64,000 nt of DNA from Schnuerera sp. xch1 (GCF_019931165.1 NZ_JAIOUP010000012.1:1-64000), one strand, 5' to 3'; counted from the stretch's first letter, positions 1 to 8,325 are shown. Notes: generated from the letters alone by a model not told the origin. Translations and numbers: made by a program.

Positions 1-77
1 GAACACAGAAGTTAAGCCTCTCAGCGCCGATGGTACTTGGGTGGAGACGCCCTGGGAGAGTAGGACGCTGCCAAGTA
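1..77 (+). rRNA. rrf: 5S ribosomal RNA, 3' part
   Basis: The first bases match the 3' two thirds of bacterial 5S rRNA: GAACACAGAAGTTAAGC, then the GGTGGAGAC and GGGAGAGTAGGACG segments, ending with the GCTGCCAAG closing strand near base 75. The 5' end lies outside the window. A terminator follows directly, so this is probably the end of an rRNA operon. The exact 3' end is approximate. Confidence 0.93.
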
Positions 78-86
78 CATAGATAA

Positions 87-122
87 AAAGCTCTATTTCG
101 TAGGTCGAAGTAGGGTTTTTTT
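87..122 (+). terminator. rho-independent terminator after 5S rRNA
   Basis: CTCTATTTCG pairs with CGAAGTAGGG (two G-U pairs) around the loop TAGGT, followed by a run of eight T. The stem and loop are nearly identical to the terminator at 5321-5358 after the BCCT gene, which fits the duplication of this locus described in the findings. Confidence 0.85.
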
Positions 123-236
123 TAGTGTTTCAAACAAACCTTTATAGTAATTATTCCTCGTTCATATATATGATATTTTAATAGTATTATAGAAAGCCCA
201 TCAAAAACAATAGGTTCTTTAGGAAATAAGTCATAA
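122..236 (-). pseudogene. remnant of a duplicated tetR gene
   Basis: Read on the minus strand, this stretch translates in one open frame to a peptide containing FDGLSIILLK and HIYERG and then a stop. The intact TetR at 5411-6058 has YDGLSTMLLK and NIYERG at the matching place. The DNA shares CCTCGTTCATATAT and TAGAAAGCCCATCA with 5608-5655. Only about 35 codons from the C-terminal half survive; the HTH-coding part is gone. The bases between about 240 and 440 still resemble the region upstream of the intact tetR (6085-6205), so this is a decayed paralogous copy. Confidence 0.72.
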
Positions 237-402
237 TTTTTTTAATTAACTTATCATGCATATATACTATTATTTATTCCATAGATAACGTTTAATTATA
301 TTTATCTTGTATAGCTTTCTGCATCATAACATAAGATATGAAAAGAGACAATTGAATAAAAAATAAAGAGAACTAAAAGGATAAATATTTAACAAATTAT
401 GA

Positions 403-431
403 TTGAATTATAATCATAATTATGATATTAT
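403..431 (+). promoter_or_regulatory. grd promoter with palindromic operator candidate
   Basis: TTGAAT (403-408), a 17-base spacer and TATTAT (426-431) form a sigma-A-like promoter ahead of grdA. The spacer holds a perfect 14-base palindrome, ATCATAATTATGAT (413-426), and a third ATGAT lies at 399-403. Such dyads suit a TetR-family dimer. A related promoter (TTTAAT, 17 bases, TATCAT) lies at 6172-6200 in front of the decayed grd copy beside the intact tetR. TetR binding is inferred. Confidence 0.5.
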
Positions 432-469
432 ACGATTGATAATATTAAAAAAAGAAAGGAAGTGTTTAA

Positions 470-949
470 ATGTCACTATTTGATGCTGATAAAAAAGTAA
501 TTATAATTGGCGATAGGGATGGTATCCCAGGACCAGCTATGGAAGAATGTATAAAGACTACAAATGCTGAAGTAGTATTTTCATCAACTGAATGTTTTGT
601 CTGAACTGCTGCAGGAGCAATGGACTTAGAAAATCAAAAGAGGGTTAAAGAACTTGCTGAAAAATATGGTGCTGAGAACATGATCGTATTAATAGGTGGA
701 GCTGAAGCTGAAGCAGCTGGATTAGCAGCTGAAACAGTTACAGCAGGAGATCCAACTTTTGCAGGTCCATTAGCAGGAGTCCAGTTAGGACTTAGAGTTT
801 ATCACGCAGTAGAGCCAGAATTCAAAGAAGCTGTAGATTCAAATGTCTATGACGAGCAAATAGGTATGATGGAAATGGTTCTAGATGTTGATGAAATAAT
901 AGAAGAAGTTAAAAGCATAAGAGATGAATATACTAAATTCAATGATTAA
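470..949 (+). CDS. grdA: Glycine/sarcosine/betaine reductase complex selenoprotein A
   Basis: Selenoprotein A is the small shared subunit of clostridial glycine, sarcosine and betaine reductases. Its selenocysteine carries the carboxymethyl group from protein B to protein C during Stickland-type fermentation. The frame is 159 codons from ATG 470 (ribosome site GAAAGGAAG) to TAA, with one internal TGA at 602-604, codon 45, in the family motif CFV-Sec-TAAGA. The N-terminus reads [19 protein letters not shown] gene caller that treats TGA as stop would start wrongly at the ATG at 620. grdI and grdH follow, and the promoter at 403-431 precedes it. Identification is firm from the motif. Confidence 0.95.
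602..640 (+). promoter_or_regulatory. Sec UGA of grdA with probable SECIS region
   Basis: The in-frame TGA is followed within a few bases by a short fold, GCT-GCAGG-AGC, in the position of a bacterial SECIS element. The surrounding protein frame continues unbroken for 114 codons, which argues for readthrough as selenocysteine. The fold itself is short, and its boundaries are a guess. Confidence 0.55.
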
Positions 950-1071
950 TTTTTTTTAATATAAAATGAAATGAATTTATGAAGTTTGAACATACAAATA
1001 AAGTTTATAGACTTTTATTTATTTTTTAAAATATACTATCCAATGTATGATAATGAAAGGAGTGTAAAGGA

Positions 1072-2397
1072 ATGAAACTCGAATTAGGTAATTTTTATGT
1101 CAAAGATATAGTCTTTGGAGATGAAACTTCTTATTCAAATGGCGTATTAACAGTTAACAAGGAAGAAGCCTTAGATGTAGTAAAAGAAGATGAGCATATT
1201 ACTGAAGCAGATCTATTTATTGTTAAACCAGGACATAACGTAAGATTGGTACCGGTGAAGGAAGCAATAGAACCTAGAACTAGAGTAGAAGGAGGTCCAG
1301 TATTCCCAGGAGTAACAGGAGATTTAATGCAATCTGGAAATGGAAGAACATTAGCCCTTAAAGATTGTAGTGTACTAGTTGTGGGAAAACATTGGGGTGG
1401 ATTCCAAGATGGGCTTATTGATATGAGTGGAGAAGGAGCAAAATATACTTATTATTCTCAATTAAAGAATATTGTGTTAGTAGCTGATACGGATGAAGAG
1501 TTTGAAAAGAGAGAACAACAAAAGAAAAACAGGGCTTTAAGATGGGCAGGAATGAGATTGGCAGAATATATTGGATCATGTGTAAAAGATTTAGAGCCTG
1601 AAAAGGTTGAAACATTTGAATTAGAGCCTGTAACAAAACGTTCAAAAGAAGAAAACGATTTACCATCTGTCGTTTTAGTATTACAACCTCAATCTCAAAT
1701 GGAAGAGTTAGGATATAATGATTTGATCTATGGATGGGATACTAATAGAATGCTACCAACTTTCATGCATCCAAATGAAGTATTAGATGGAGCTATAATA
1801 TCTGGAAGTTTCATGCCTTGTTCATCAAAATGGGCAACTTATGATTTTCAAAATTTCCCTGTAATAAGGAAATTATATGAGGAACACGGAAAAACATTGA
1901 ACTTTTTAGGAATTATCATGTCAAATTTAAATGTTGCATTAGAGCAGAAAGAAAGAGCTGCCTTATTTGTCGCTCAAATGGCTAAATCCTTAGGAGCAGA
2001 TAGTGCGATTGTTGCTGAAGAAGGATATGGTAATCCTGATGCAGATTTCATAGCATGTATAGCTGCATTAGAGGATGCAGGTGTTAAAACTATAGGATTA
2101 ACCAATGAATGTACAGGTAGAGATGGAAAATCTCAACCATTAGTTACTTTAGATCCTAAAGCTGATGCAATTGTATCCTGTGGAGATGTATCTCAATTAA
2201 TAGAACTTCCACCTATGGAAACAGTACTAGGGGAGTTGGAATCATTAGGAAGAGATGGATTATCTGGTGGATGGGAAGGAGACGAAATTCTTGGACCATC
2301 TGTTAGAGAAGACGGTTCCATTATTATGGAAAACAACTCTATGTTCTGTGGAGATCAAGTTGTTGGTTGGTCACCTAAGACAATGAAGGAATTTTAA
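1072..2397 (+). CDS. grdI: Betaine (or sarcosine/glycine) reductase component B, pyruvoyl-type proprotein subunit
   Basis: 441 residues, ATG 1072 after the ribosome site AAAGGAGTG. It belongs to the GrdE/GrdG/GrdI family: the proprotein of reductase protein B, self-cleaved at a cysteine to give a pyruvoyl (carbonyl) group that binds the amine substrate as a Schiff base. Cys250 in SFMPCSSKW is near the cleavage position known for GrdE, so it is my candidate; Cys347 in TNECTG is another conserved-looking cysteine. It sits 12 bases ahead of the selenoprotein subunit and upstream of a betaine-type transporter, hence the betaine assignment (GrdI). Substrate specificity cannot be read from the sequence alone; GrdE or GrdG remain possible. 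Confidence 0.8.
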   Translation: MKLELGNFYVKDIVFGDETSYSNGVLTVNKEEALDVVKEDEHITEADLFIVKPGHNVRLVPVKEAIEPRTRVEGGPVFPGVTGDLMQSGNGRTLALKDCSVLVVGKHWGGFQDGLIDMSGEGAKYTYYSQLKNIVLVADTDEEFEKREQQKKNRALRWAGMRLAEYIGSCVKDLEPEKVETFELEPVTKRSKEENDLPSVVLVLQPQSQMEELGYNDLIYGWDTNRMLPTFMHPNEVLDGAIISGSFMPCSSKWATYDFQNFPVIRKLYEEHGKTLNFLGIIMSNLNVALEQKERAALFVAQMAKSLGADSAIVAEEGYGNPDADFIACIAALEDAGVKTIGLTNECTGRDGKSQPLVTLDPKADAIVSCGDVSQLIELPPMETVLGELESLGRDGLSGGWEGDEILGPSVREDGSIIMENNSMFCGDQVVGWSPKTMKEF

Positions 2398-2409
2398 GGA
2401 GGTGTAAAA

Positions 2410-3726
2410 ATGAAAAAAGCTATACTTTATATAAATCAATTTTTTGGTCAAATTGGAGGAGAAGAAAAAGCAGATATTGCTCCTGAAATAAGAGAGGGCT
2501 TAGTAGGTCCAGCAATGGAATTACAAAAAAGATTAGGAGAAGATGTAGAAGTTACTCATACAGTTATTTGTGGTGATAATTATATGGGTTCTAATACTGA
2601 TGGAGCAATAGAAACTATATTAGGATACTTAGAAGATAAAGATTTTGACATATTTTTTGCAGGCCCAGCATTTAGAGCAGGTAGATATGGGAGTGCTTGT
2701 GGTCACATTGGTAAAGCTGTAAAAGAAAAATTTGATGTTCCAGTTATATCTTCAATGAATGAAGAAAATCCTGGGGTAGAAATGTTCCATGAACATATAT
2801 ATATATTCAAAGGCGGCGCTAGCGCAGCTGCTATGAGAAAAGACATTAAGAAAATGGCCAATTTTGGTAAAAAGATATTGAATGGCGAAGTTCTTTTATC
2901 TGCTGAAGAAGAAGGATACTATGGAAGAGGTATAAGACGTCAAGTATGGTTAGAACCCCCTGTAACTGCTGCTGATAGAGTTATTGATATGTTACTTAAA
3001 AAGGTTCGTGGAGAAAAGTTCCAAACAGAACTTCCAATACCAGAGCAGGATATGGTACCAATAGCCGAACCTATAAAGGATCTATCAAAAGCAAATATAG
3101 CCATAGTTACATCTGGTGGTATAGTGCCAGTTGATAACCCAGACAGAATTCAATCTGCATCAGCCACTAGATGGGGTAAATACAATATATCTGGTTTAGA
3201 TAGATTAGAAAGCGGAGTATACAAGACTATACATGCTGGATTCGACCCTGCAGCAGCAAATGCAGATCCAAATGTAATAGTTCCATTGGATGTTATGAGA
3301 GCTTATGAAAAAGAAGGAAAAATCGGAAAAGTTCATGACTATTTTTATTCCACAGTTGGAACAGGAACTACCCAAGGAGAAGCTGCTAGAATGGGTAAAG
3401 AAATAGTAGAACATTTAAAAGAAACAAATGTTGATGGAGTTATATTAGTTTCTACCTGAGGTACCTGTACACGTTGCGGTGCAACAATGGTAAAAGAAAT
3501 TGAACGTGCAGGTATACCAATAGTACAAATGGCAAATTTAATTCCTGTAGCTAAAACTGTTGGTTCCAACAAAATGGTCCCAACAATATCGATACCTTAT
3601 CCATTAGGAGATCCAAGCACATCAAAGGAAGAACAATGGAAATTAAGATATCATAGAGTTGGAGTAGCTTTAGACGCATTAACTATGGATGTCAAAGAGC
3701 AAACAGTATTTAAAGTTAAAATTTAG
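2410..3726 (+). CDS. grdH: Betaine (or sarcosine/glycine) reductase component B, selenoprotein subunit
   Basis: One 438-codon frame interrupted by TGA at 3457-3459 (codon 350), read as selenocysteine in the motif Sec-GTCTRC, the UxxCxxC redox centre of GrdB/GrdF/GrdH. Sec350 attacks the Schiff-base substrate held by the pyruvoyl subunit and passes the carboxymethyl group to GrdA. Start ATG 2410 has the strong site AAGGAGGTG. The downstream part (MVKEIERAGIP, then VSSC-free C-terminus ending FKVKI) is family-typical in length. A TGA-as-stop reading would split it into 349- and 79-residue pieces. Called GrdH because a BCCT transporter follows; glycine or sarcosine specificity is not excluded. 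Confidence 0.85.
3457..3490 (+). promoter_or_regulatory. Sec UGA of grdH with SECIS hairpin
   Basis: After the TGA at 3457, bases 3473-3485 read GTTGC-GGT-GCAAC, a perfect five-pair stem with a GGT loop 13 bases downstream. This agrees with the small bacterial SECIS, which needs an apical stem-loop with an exposed G close to the UGA. SelB binding is inferred. Confidence 0.65.
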
Positions 3727-3737
3727 TTTATAAATTA

Positions 3738-3768
3738 AAAAGGGTGATAAAATTTTATCACCCTTTTT
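3738..3768 (+). terminator. terminator after grdH
   Basis: AAAAGGGTGATAAA and its complement TTTATCACCC flank a minimal loop and end in five T. It separates the grd genes from the transporter gene, which has its own spacing and ribosome site, so the transporter may have an additional promoter. Confidence 0.85.
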
Positions 3769-3825
3769 AAAGAAAAGCGTAGTTAAAACATTAACATTTA
3801 ATTATAATTGATAGGAGGTAAGAAA

Positions 3826-5316
3826 ATGAATGATGCAAAGCAGAAAGATAATAAAGTTTTTTATATGTCTCTTGGTTTATCTATCATAATAGTCTTATGG
3901 GGTATAATAGGACAGACAAGTTTTGCAAACTTTTCAAATTCCTTATTAAGTTTTTTAACTAATAACTTTGGTTGGTCATATCTGATATCTATGTTAGTGT
4001 TTGTAATATTTTCTGTTATACTAGCTTTTAGTAAATACGGTAATATAAAGCTTGGATCCGATGATTCTAAACCTGAATATAGTAATGCATCCTGGTTTGC
4101 TATGTTATTTGGAGCAGGAATGGGTATAGGGCTTGTATTTTGGGGAGTAGCGGAACCAATTTCTCATTTTGTTAGTCCTACAGGAGGAATAGAGCCTGGA
4201 ACAGTAGAAGCAGCAAATTTTGCAATGAAATCATCTTTTATGCACTGGGGATTTCACCCATGGGCGAATTATGCTATTATAGGTCTTGCTCTTGCTTACT
4301 TCCAATTTAGAAAGAATAAACCTGGTCTGATAAGTAGTATATTCATACCTTTATTTGGAGAAGAAAGAGTTAGGGGACCAGTAGGTAAGTTAATAGATAT
4401 TCTTGCAACTTTTGCTACAGTAGCAGGTGTAGCTACATCCTTAGGATTAGGTACTTTACAAATTAATAGCGGATTAAATTATCTTTTTAATATTCCAGAG
4501 ACAACATTAATTCAGATGTTAATAATTGCAGTTATTACATTTTTATTTATTTGGACTGCAGTAACAGGTATAGATAAGGGGATTAAAGCTTTAGGTGATA
4601 TAAATTTATATTTAGCATTTGGATTACTTGTTCTTGTGATGATATTAGGGCCAACTTTAGTAATAATAAATAATTTTACCAATGGTTTAGGACAATATAT
4701 CAATAATTTTATAACAGATAGTTTGAGTATAAGTGCATTTGGAGATAATACTTGGTTAAATGATTGGAGAATATTTTATTGGGCATGGTGGATAGCTTGG
4801 GCACCTTTTGTAGGTAGCTTTATAGCTCGTATATCTAAAGGGAGAACTATAAGAGAATTTATTGCAGGAGTTATTTTAGCCCCAGCTTTAGCTTCAGTTA
4901 TTTGGTTCTCTGCATTTGGATCCATGGGAATAAATTTAGCCGATAAAATTGGATTAGAAAATTTATCAATAGCTGCTCAAGCTCCAGAAACAGCACTATT
5001 TAAGGTACTTGGAGAATATCCTTTAGGAAGTGTACTATCATTGGTTGCAGTAGCATTATTATGTACATTCTTTATTACGTCTGCGAATTCTGCTACATTC
5101 GTATTAGGGATGTTTACTTCTGAAGGGAATTTAAATCCAGGTAATAGCAAAAAAGTTTTATGGGGATTGGTGCAATCTTTATTTGCGGCAGCGTTATTAC
5201 TATCAGGTGGATTAGAAGCTTTGCAAACAGCCTCTGTTGCTGCAGCTTTTCCATTTATTTTTGTAATGTTATTAGCAATAGTATCACTTATAAAAGCGTT
5301 TAGAGAAGAAGTATAG
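3826..5316 (+). CDS. BCCT-family glycine betaine transporter
   Basis: 496 residues with about twelve membrane segments. Family signatures are visible: WGVAEPISHF, MHWGFHPWANYAIIGL, and FYWAWWIAWAPFVGSFIARISKGR, the BCCT tryptophan-rich box. Members import betaine, choline or carnitine with Na+ or H+. I chose ATG 3826 because the ribosome site AGGAGG lies just upstream; an in-frame ATG at 3808 would place that site inside the gene. Its position after grdAIH suggests it feeds betaine to the reductase rather than serving only osmoprotection. The long hydrophilic C-terminal tail of osmosensing members is absent. Exact substrate is inferred. Confidence 0.88.
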   Translation: MNDAKQKDNKVFYMSLGLSIIIVLWGIIGQTSFANFSNSLLSFLTNNFGWSYLISMLVFVIFSVILAFSKYGNIKLGSDDSKPEYSNASWFAMLFGAGMGIGLVFWGVAEPISHFVSPTGGIEPGTVEAANFAMKSSFMHWGFHPWANYAIIGLALAYFQFRKNKPGLISSIFIPLFGEERVRGPVGKLIDILATFATVAGVATSLGLGTLQINSGLNYLFNIPETTLIQMLIIAVITFLFIWTAVTGIDKGIKALGDINLYLAFGLLVLVMILGPTLVIINNFTNGLGQYINNFITDSLSISAFGDNTWLNDWRIFYWAWWIAWAPFVGSFIARISKGRTIREFIAGVILAPALASVIWFSAFGSMGINLADKIGLENLSIAAQAPETALFKVLGEYPLGSVLSLVAVALLCTFFITSANSATFVLGMFTSEGNLNPGNSKKVLWGLVQSLFAAALLLSGGLEALQTASVAAAFPFIFVMLLAIVSLIKAFREEV

Positions 5317-5320
5317 AGTA

Positions 5321-5358
5321 TAAAACTCTATTTCGTAGGTCGAAATAGAGTTTTTTTT
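5321..5358 (+). terminator. terminator between BCCT gene and tetR
   Basis: AACTCTATTTCG-TAGGT-CGAAATAGAGTT followed by eight T. The reverse strand also ends in A/T-rich sequence, so it may serve the converging tetR. It is almost the same as the terminator at 87-122. Confidence 0.88.
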
Positions 5359-5410
5359 ATTTTATAATATATTATCAATCAAAATGAGACAATAGAATCA
5401 TCCTATGCAT

Positions 5411-6058
5411 TTATTTAATAAGTAGAGAATTAAGAGTGACTTTAATGTACATCATTGTCCTCTCAACAGCAGTATTACGATCTATTGTTCCTTTTATTAC
5501 TTGTAATAATATGCCTTGAAATAGAAGAGTACCCATTTCATTAAGAGTTTCAGCATCCTCTTCTCTTATAAAACCTTCTTTAACACATTCACTTATAGTA
5601 GTCATCCCTCGTTCATATATGTTACGTTTTAAGAGCATTGTAGAAAGCCCATCATATTCAATGAGTTGCTCGGGGAATAGTTTATAATAATCGGCAATAT
5701 ACTCTTCGGGCTTATTACTTAAATCAGCAAAAAAGATTGCATAATATATTTCGGGATCTTTAAATGCAAAATCGCAAAAACATTCCCATACCTTGATAAA
5801 CCTATCTAAAGCATTATCTGCATTTTTCAAGTATTTAGGCAAAGCAAAAGCATAGTCTTTTATATATCTCATAGCAGTAAATAGAATTAAATGATCCAGA
5901 TTTTCAAAATAATTATATAAAGTGGCACTATTATACATAGCTTTATCAGCTACTTTTCTTATTGTAACATTGTTTATACCTTCTTCTTTTATGATTTCAT
6001 CCGCTGCATCAATAAAGAAAGTCATAGTTCTTTTTCTTTTTAAAAATCTCTTATCCAT
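5411..6058 (-). CDS. TetR/AcrR family transcriptional regulator
   Basis: 215 residues. The N-terminal 60 residues show the TetR helix-turn-helix: FIDAADEIIKEEGINNVTIRKVADKA then SATLYNYFENLDHLI. The rest is a helical ligand domain I cannot assign. Start ATG 6058 is preferred over an in-frame GTG at 6067 because AGGTG lies six bases upstream. It converges on the betaine transporter and diverges from a decayed grd copy (6172-6350). A second, truncated copy of this gene stands just upstream of the working grdA. This placement suggests it regulates the grd genes, possibly in response to the substrate; that role is inferred. Confidence 0.88.
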   Translation of the reverse strand: MDKRFLKRKRTMTFFIDAADEIIKEEGINNVTIRKVADKAMYNSATLYNYFENLDHLILFTAMRYIKDYAFALPKYLKNADNALDRFIKVWECFCDFAFKDPEIYYAIFFADLSNKPEEYIADYYKLFPEQLIEYDGLSTMLLKRNIYERGMTTISECVKEGFIREEDAETLNEMGTLLFQGILLQVIKGTIDRNTAVERTMMYIKVTLNSLLIK

Positions 6059-6171
6059 ATTTTTCACCTGTCTTTTTTATATTATGAAGATAAATATAGC
6101 TCATATATAACATCATAACATGAAGAAAGTGATAATTAAAGTAAAAAAAGATAAAAATTTAACAGGCATAG

Positions 6172-6200
6172 TTTAATTATAAATATGATTATGTTATCAT
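6172..6200 (+). promoter_or_regulatory. second copy of the grd promoter
   Basis: TTTAAT (6172-6177), 17 bases, TATCAT (6195-6200). ATGAT (6185-6189) and ATCAT (6196-6200) form a dyad over the -10 region. The surrounding 110 bases align with 300-435 upstream of grdA. The transcript would enter the grdI remnant directly, so the promoter, if active, now makes no reductase. TetR autoregulation from this dyad is possible. Confidence 0.45.
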
Positions 6201-6350
6201 ACAGATGAAGAGTTTAAAAAGAAAGAACGACAAAACAAGGTTTTAAGATGGGCAGGAATGAGATTGGCAGGATATATTAGATTATGTGTAAAAGATTTAG
6301 AGCTGATGATGTTAGTCTACAAAAAAACTAGACAGTGTGATATGATATGA
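6198..6350 (+). pseudogene. internal fragment of a second grdI/grdE-type gene
   Basis: Bases 6198-6304 translate in frame to a peptide containing TDEEFKKKE, LRWAGMRLAGYI and CVKDLE. grdI residues around 140-175 read TDEEFEKRE, LRWAGMRLAEYI and CVKDLE. The DNA match is near identical over stretches such as TTTTAAGATGGGCAGGAATG. The fragment starts right at the -10 of a grd-like promoter, with no grdA in between, and runs out of similarity at about 6304, reaching TGA at 6348. It is a deletion remnant of a duplicated grd operon. Confidence 0.78.
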
Positions 6351-6412
6351 TACTTCCAAAGTAGACAGTCTAATTAATTTAAATTAGATTATCTACTTGG
6401 AGGTATTTTTTT
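6349..6412 (+). terminator. long imperfect hairpin with T-run
   Basis: TACTTCCAAAGTAGA and TCTACTTGGAGGTA are the outer arms, and GTCTAATT and AATTAGATT the inner arms, of a roughly 58-base imperfect inverted repeat followed by seven T. It can act as a terminator for the residual grd transcript. Its length is also compatible with a small palindromic repeat element; no second copy is seen here. Confidence 0.6.
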
Positions 6413-6485
6413 ATTAAATAATATTTATCAGTTATAGGAAAAGCTCTTCTGATAATAGATTAGTTATCAGAGAGGTGGATTTGTT

Positions 6486-7499
6486 ATGAACAAAAATTGG
6501 ATCAAAATTGCATCTATATATATAGGTACGGTAATAGGAGCTGGATTTGCTTCAGGAAGAGAGATAATAGAGTTTTTTGCAGTATATGGAATTAAAGGTA
6601 TTTTGGGAATGATATGTGTCGGAATATTATTTTCTGTAGTAGGGAGTTTAATGCTTATAAAAATATATAATAATAAAATACAGAATTTAGATGAATTAAC
6701 TATTAGATTATTTGGTGAAAAGTCCAGATTCATCTTAAATACTATTATTGGATTTTCTCTGTTTACTGGATACAGTGTTATGATATCTGGAAGCGGAGCT
6801 ATATTTAAAGAAGAATTAGGACTTTTATTAGATATTGGAATTTTGGTTATGGTAATTTGTTCCTTTATAGTTTTTTTATTTAAATTAGAAGGATTATCAT
6901 TTATTAATTCTATACTAGTACCTTTACTTATTATAGGAATATTATTTACATCATCTTATCTTAATATAAGAGAAGAATTTAATTTTTCCAATATAGAAGG
7001 AGTAAGTTTAACTAAAAAAGGGAACTTTTTATCTTCTGCTTTACTATATTTTGGTTCAAATTCTTTGATAATCATTATAGTTTTTTCATCTCTACTTCCT
7101 TTGATAAAAGATGTAAGAACAGCTATTTTAGGTGCGACAGTTGGAGGAACTGTATTATTTATTCTTGGAGTATCAATATTGATTTCTATGCTTATATATT
7201 ATAATGAAACATATGCCTTAGATATCCCAATGCTTAAGATGTGTAGTTATATTAGTAAAAATTATAGGAAAGTATATTCTATAATACTTTGGATTGCAAT
7301 GTTTACCACCGCTCTGGCTAATGGATTTGGATTTATGAATAAAATATCAAAATATAAAAATAGATTATTATATACAGCATTGTTCTGTATATCTGCTATA
7401 CCTTTGGCTAAGTTAGGATTTGCGAATTTAGTAGGGATAATATATCCTATTTTTGGACTAATAGGCCTTGGAATGATGTTATTGATTCTGCTATACTGA
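6486..7499 (+). CDS. YkvI-like membrane transporter (APC-superfamily type)
   Basis: 337 residues, almost wholly hydrophobic, with nine or ten membrane segments. The start, KIASIYIGTVIGAGFASGRE, is the signature of the YkvI family (COG3949), whose fold resembles amino-acid/nucleobase transporters; the GxGFASG motif is the unwound first-helix substrate site in that superfamily. The substrate is unknown. ATG 6486 follows GAGAGGTGG. The gene ends 28 bases before an alpha/beta hydrolase on the same strand, so the two may be co-transcribed. Function beyond transport is not assigned. Confidence 0.75.
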   Translation: MNKNWIKIASIYIGTVIGAGFASGREIIEFFAVYGIKGILGMICVGILFSVVGSLMLIKIYNNKIQNLDELTIRLFGEKSRFILNTIIGFSLFTGYSVMISGSGAIFKEELGLLLDIGILVMVICSFIVFLFKLEGLSFINSILVPLLIIGILFTSSYLNIREEFNFSNIEGVSLTKKGNFLSSALLYFGSNSLIIIIVFSSLLPLIKDVRTAILGATVGGTVLFILGVSILISMLIYYNETYALDIPMLKMCSYISKNYRKVYSIILWIAMFTTALANGFGFMNKISKYKNRLLYTALFCISAIPLAKLGFANLVGIIYPIFGLIGLGMMLLILLY

Positions 7500-7527
7500 T
7501 ACTAAATATAAAACAGGAGATGATCTA

Positions 7528-8325
7528 GTGCCATATATAAAGATAAAAGATAAAAATATATATTATAGGGAATACGGTAATGGTGAACCAGTAGTTTTTT
7601 TAAATGGAGTAATGATGAATACCAGTAGTTGGGGACATTTTACTAAAATTGTATCCAAGAATTATAGAATGATTACTATAGATTTATTGGATCAAGGGAG
7701 ATCTGATAGTTGTGAAGAAGAATATACTGTGAGAACTCAAGCTGAAATATTAAAAAGTTTTTTAGATGAGATTGGAATTGATAAAATTCATTTAGTTGGA
7801 ATGTCCTATGGGGGTAAGGTAGCTTTAACATTTACTCTTAATTATCAACATATGATTAAATCTTTAATATTAACGAATACGGATAGTTATACTACGAGAA
7901 TAATGAAAGAATTTGGGAAGGGATGGGGGTATGCTGCATCTACTTTAAATGGCGAGATTTTCTCTTCTATTGTATTGCCATATATGTATTCATACAATTA
8001 TTATGAAGAAAAATTTTCTGATGTTGAGGGAAAAAAGAGAATAATTTCTAAAATATTAAATAAGAAATGGAGTGATAGATTTATAAGAAATTTAAGTAGT
8101 GCTTTAGATTATGATGTATCTCATAGATTGAATAACATTAAAGTTCCTACATTAATAATTAGTTCAGAACTTGATGCTATAACATTAATTAAGTACCAAG
8201 AGCTTATGCATAAACAGATAAAAAATTCAAAGTGGATAGTGATGAAAGATGTAGGTCATGCTGCTTTATATGAAAAACCAAATGAATATATATCTATGAT
8301 AATGGATTTTTTAAGTGAAATATGA
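7528..8325 (+). CDS. Alpha/beta-fold hydrolase
   Basis: 265 residues. The nucleophile elbow G-M-S-Y-G puts the catalytic Ser at 93. Asp216 in SSELDA and His244 in DVGHAALYEKP complete the triad. The oxyanion strand reads VVFLNGVMMNTSSW. The family covers esterases, C-C hydrolases and haloperoxidase-like enzymes; the substrate cannot be told. Start GTG 7528 lies after CAGGAGATG. It follows the YkvI-like transporter and converges with the MocR regulator through a shared terminator. Confidence 0.82.
   Translation: MPYIKIKDKNIYYREYGNGEPVVFLNGVMMNTSSWGHFTKIVSKNYRMITIDLLDQGRSDSCEEEYTVRTQAEILKSFLDEIGIDKIHLVGMSYGGKVALTFTLNYQHMIKSLILTNTDSYTTRIMKEFGKGWGYAASTLNGEIFSSIVLPYMYSYNYYEEKFSDVEGKKRIISKILNKKWSDRFIRNLSSALDYDVSHRLNNIKVPTLIISSELDAITLIKYQELMHKQIKNSKWIVMKDVGHAALYEKPNEYISMIMDFLSEI

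Noticed and set aside
602-604. In-frame TGA in grdA as a nonsense mutation
   Set aside because: It falls exactly at the family's selenocysteine (CFV-Sec-TAAGA), and the frame continues normally to the end.
3457-3459. TGA splitting grdH into two genes
   Set aside because: It is the Sec of the UxxCxxC motif, with a hairpin directly downstream; both halves belong to one family-length protein.
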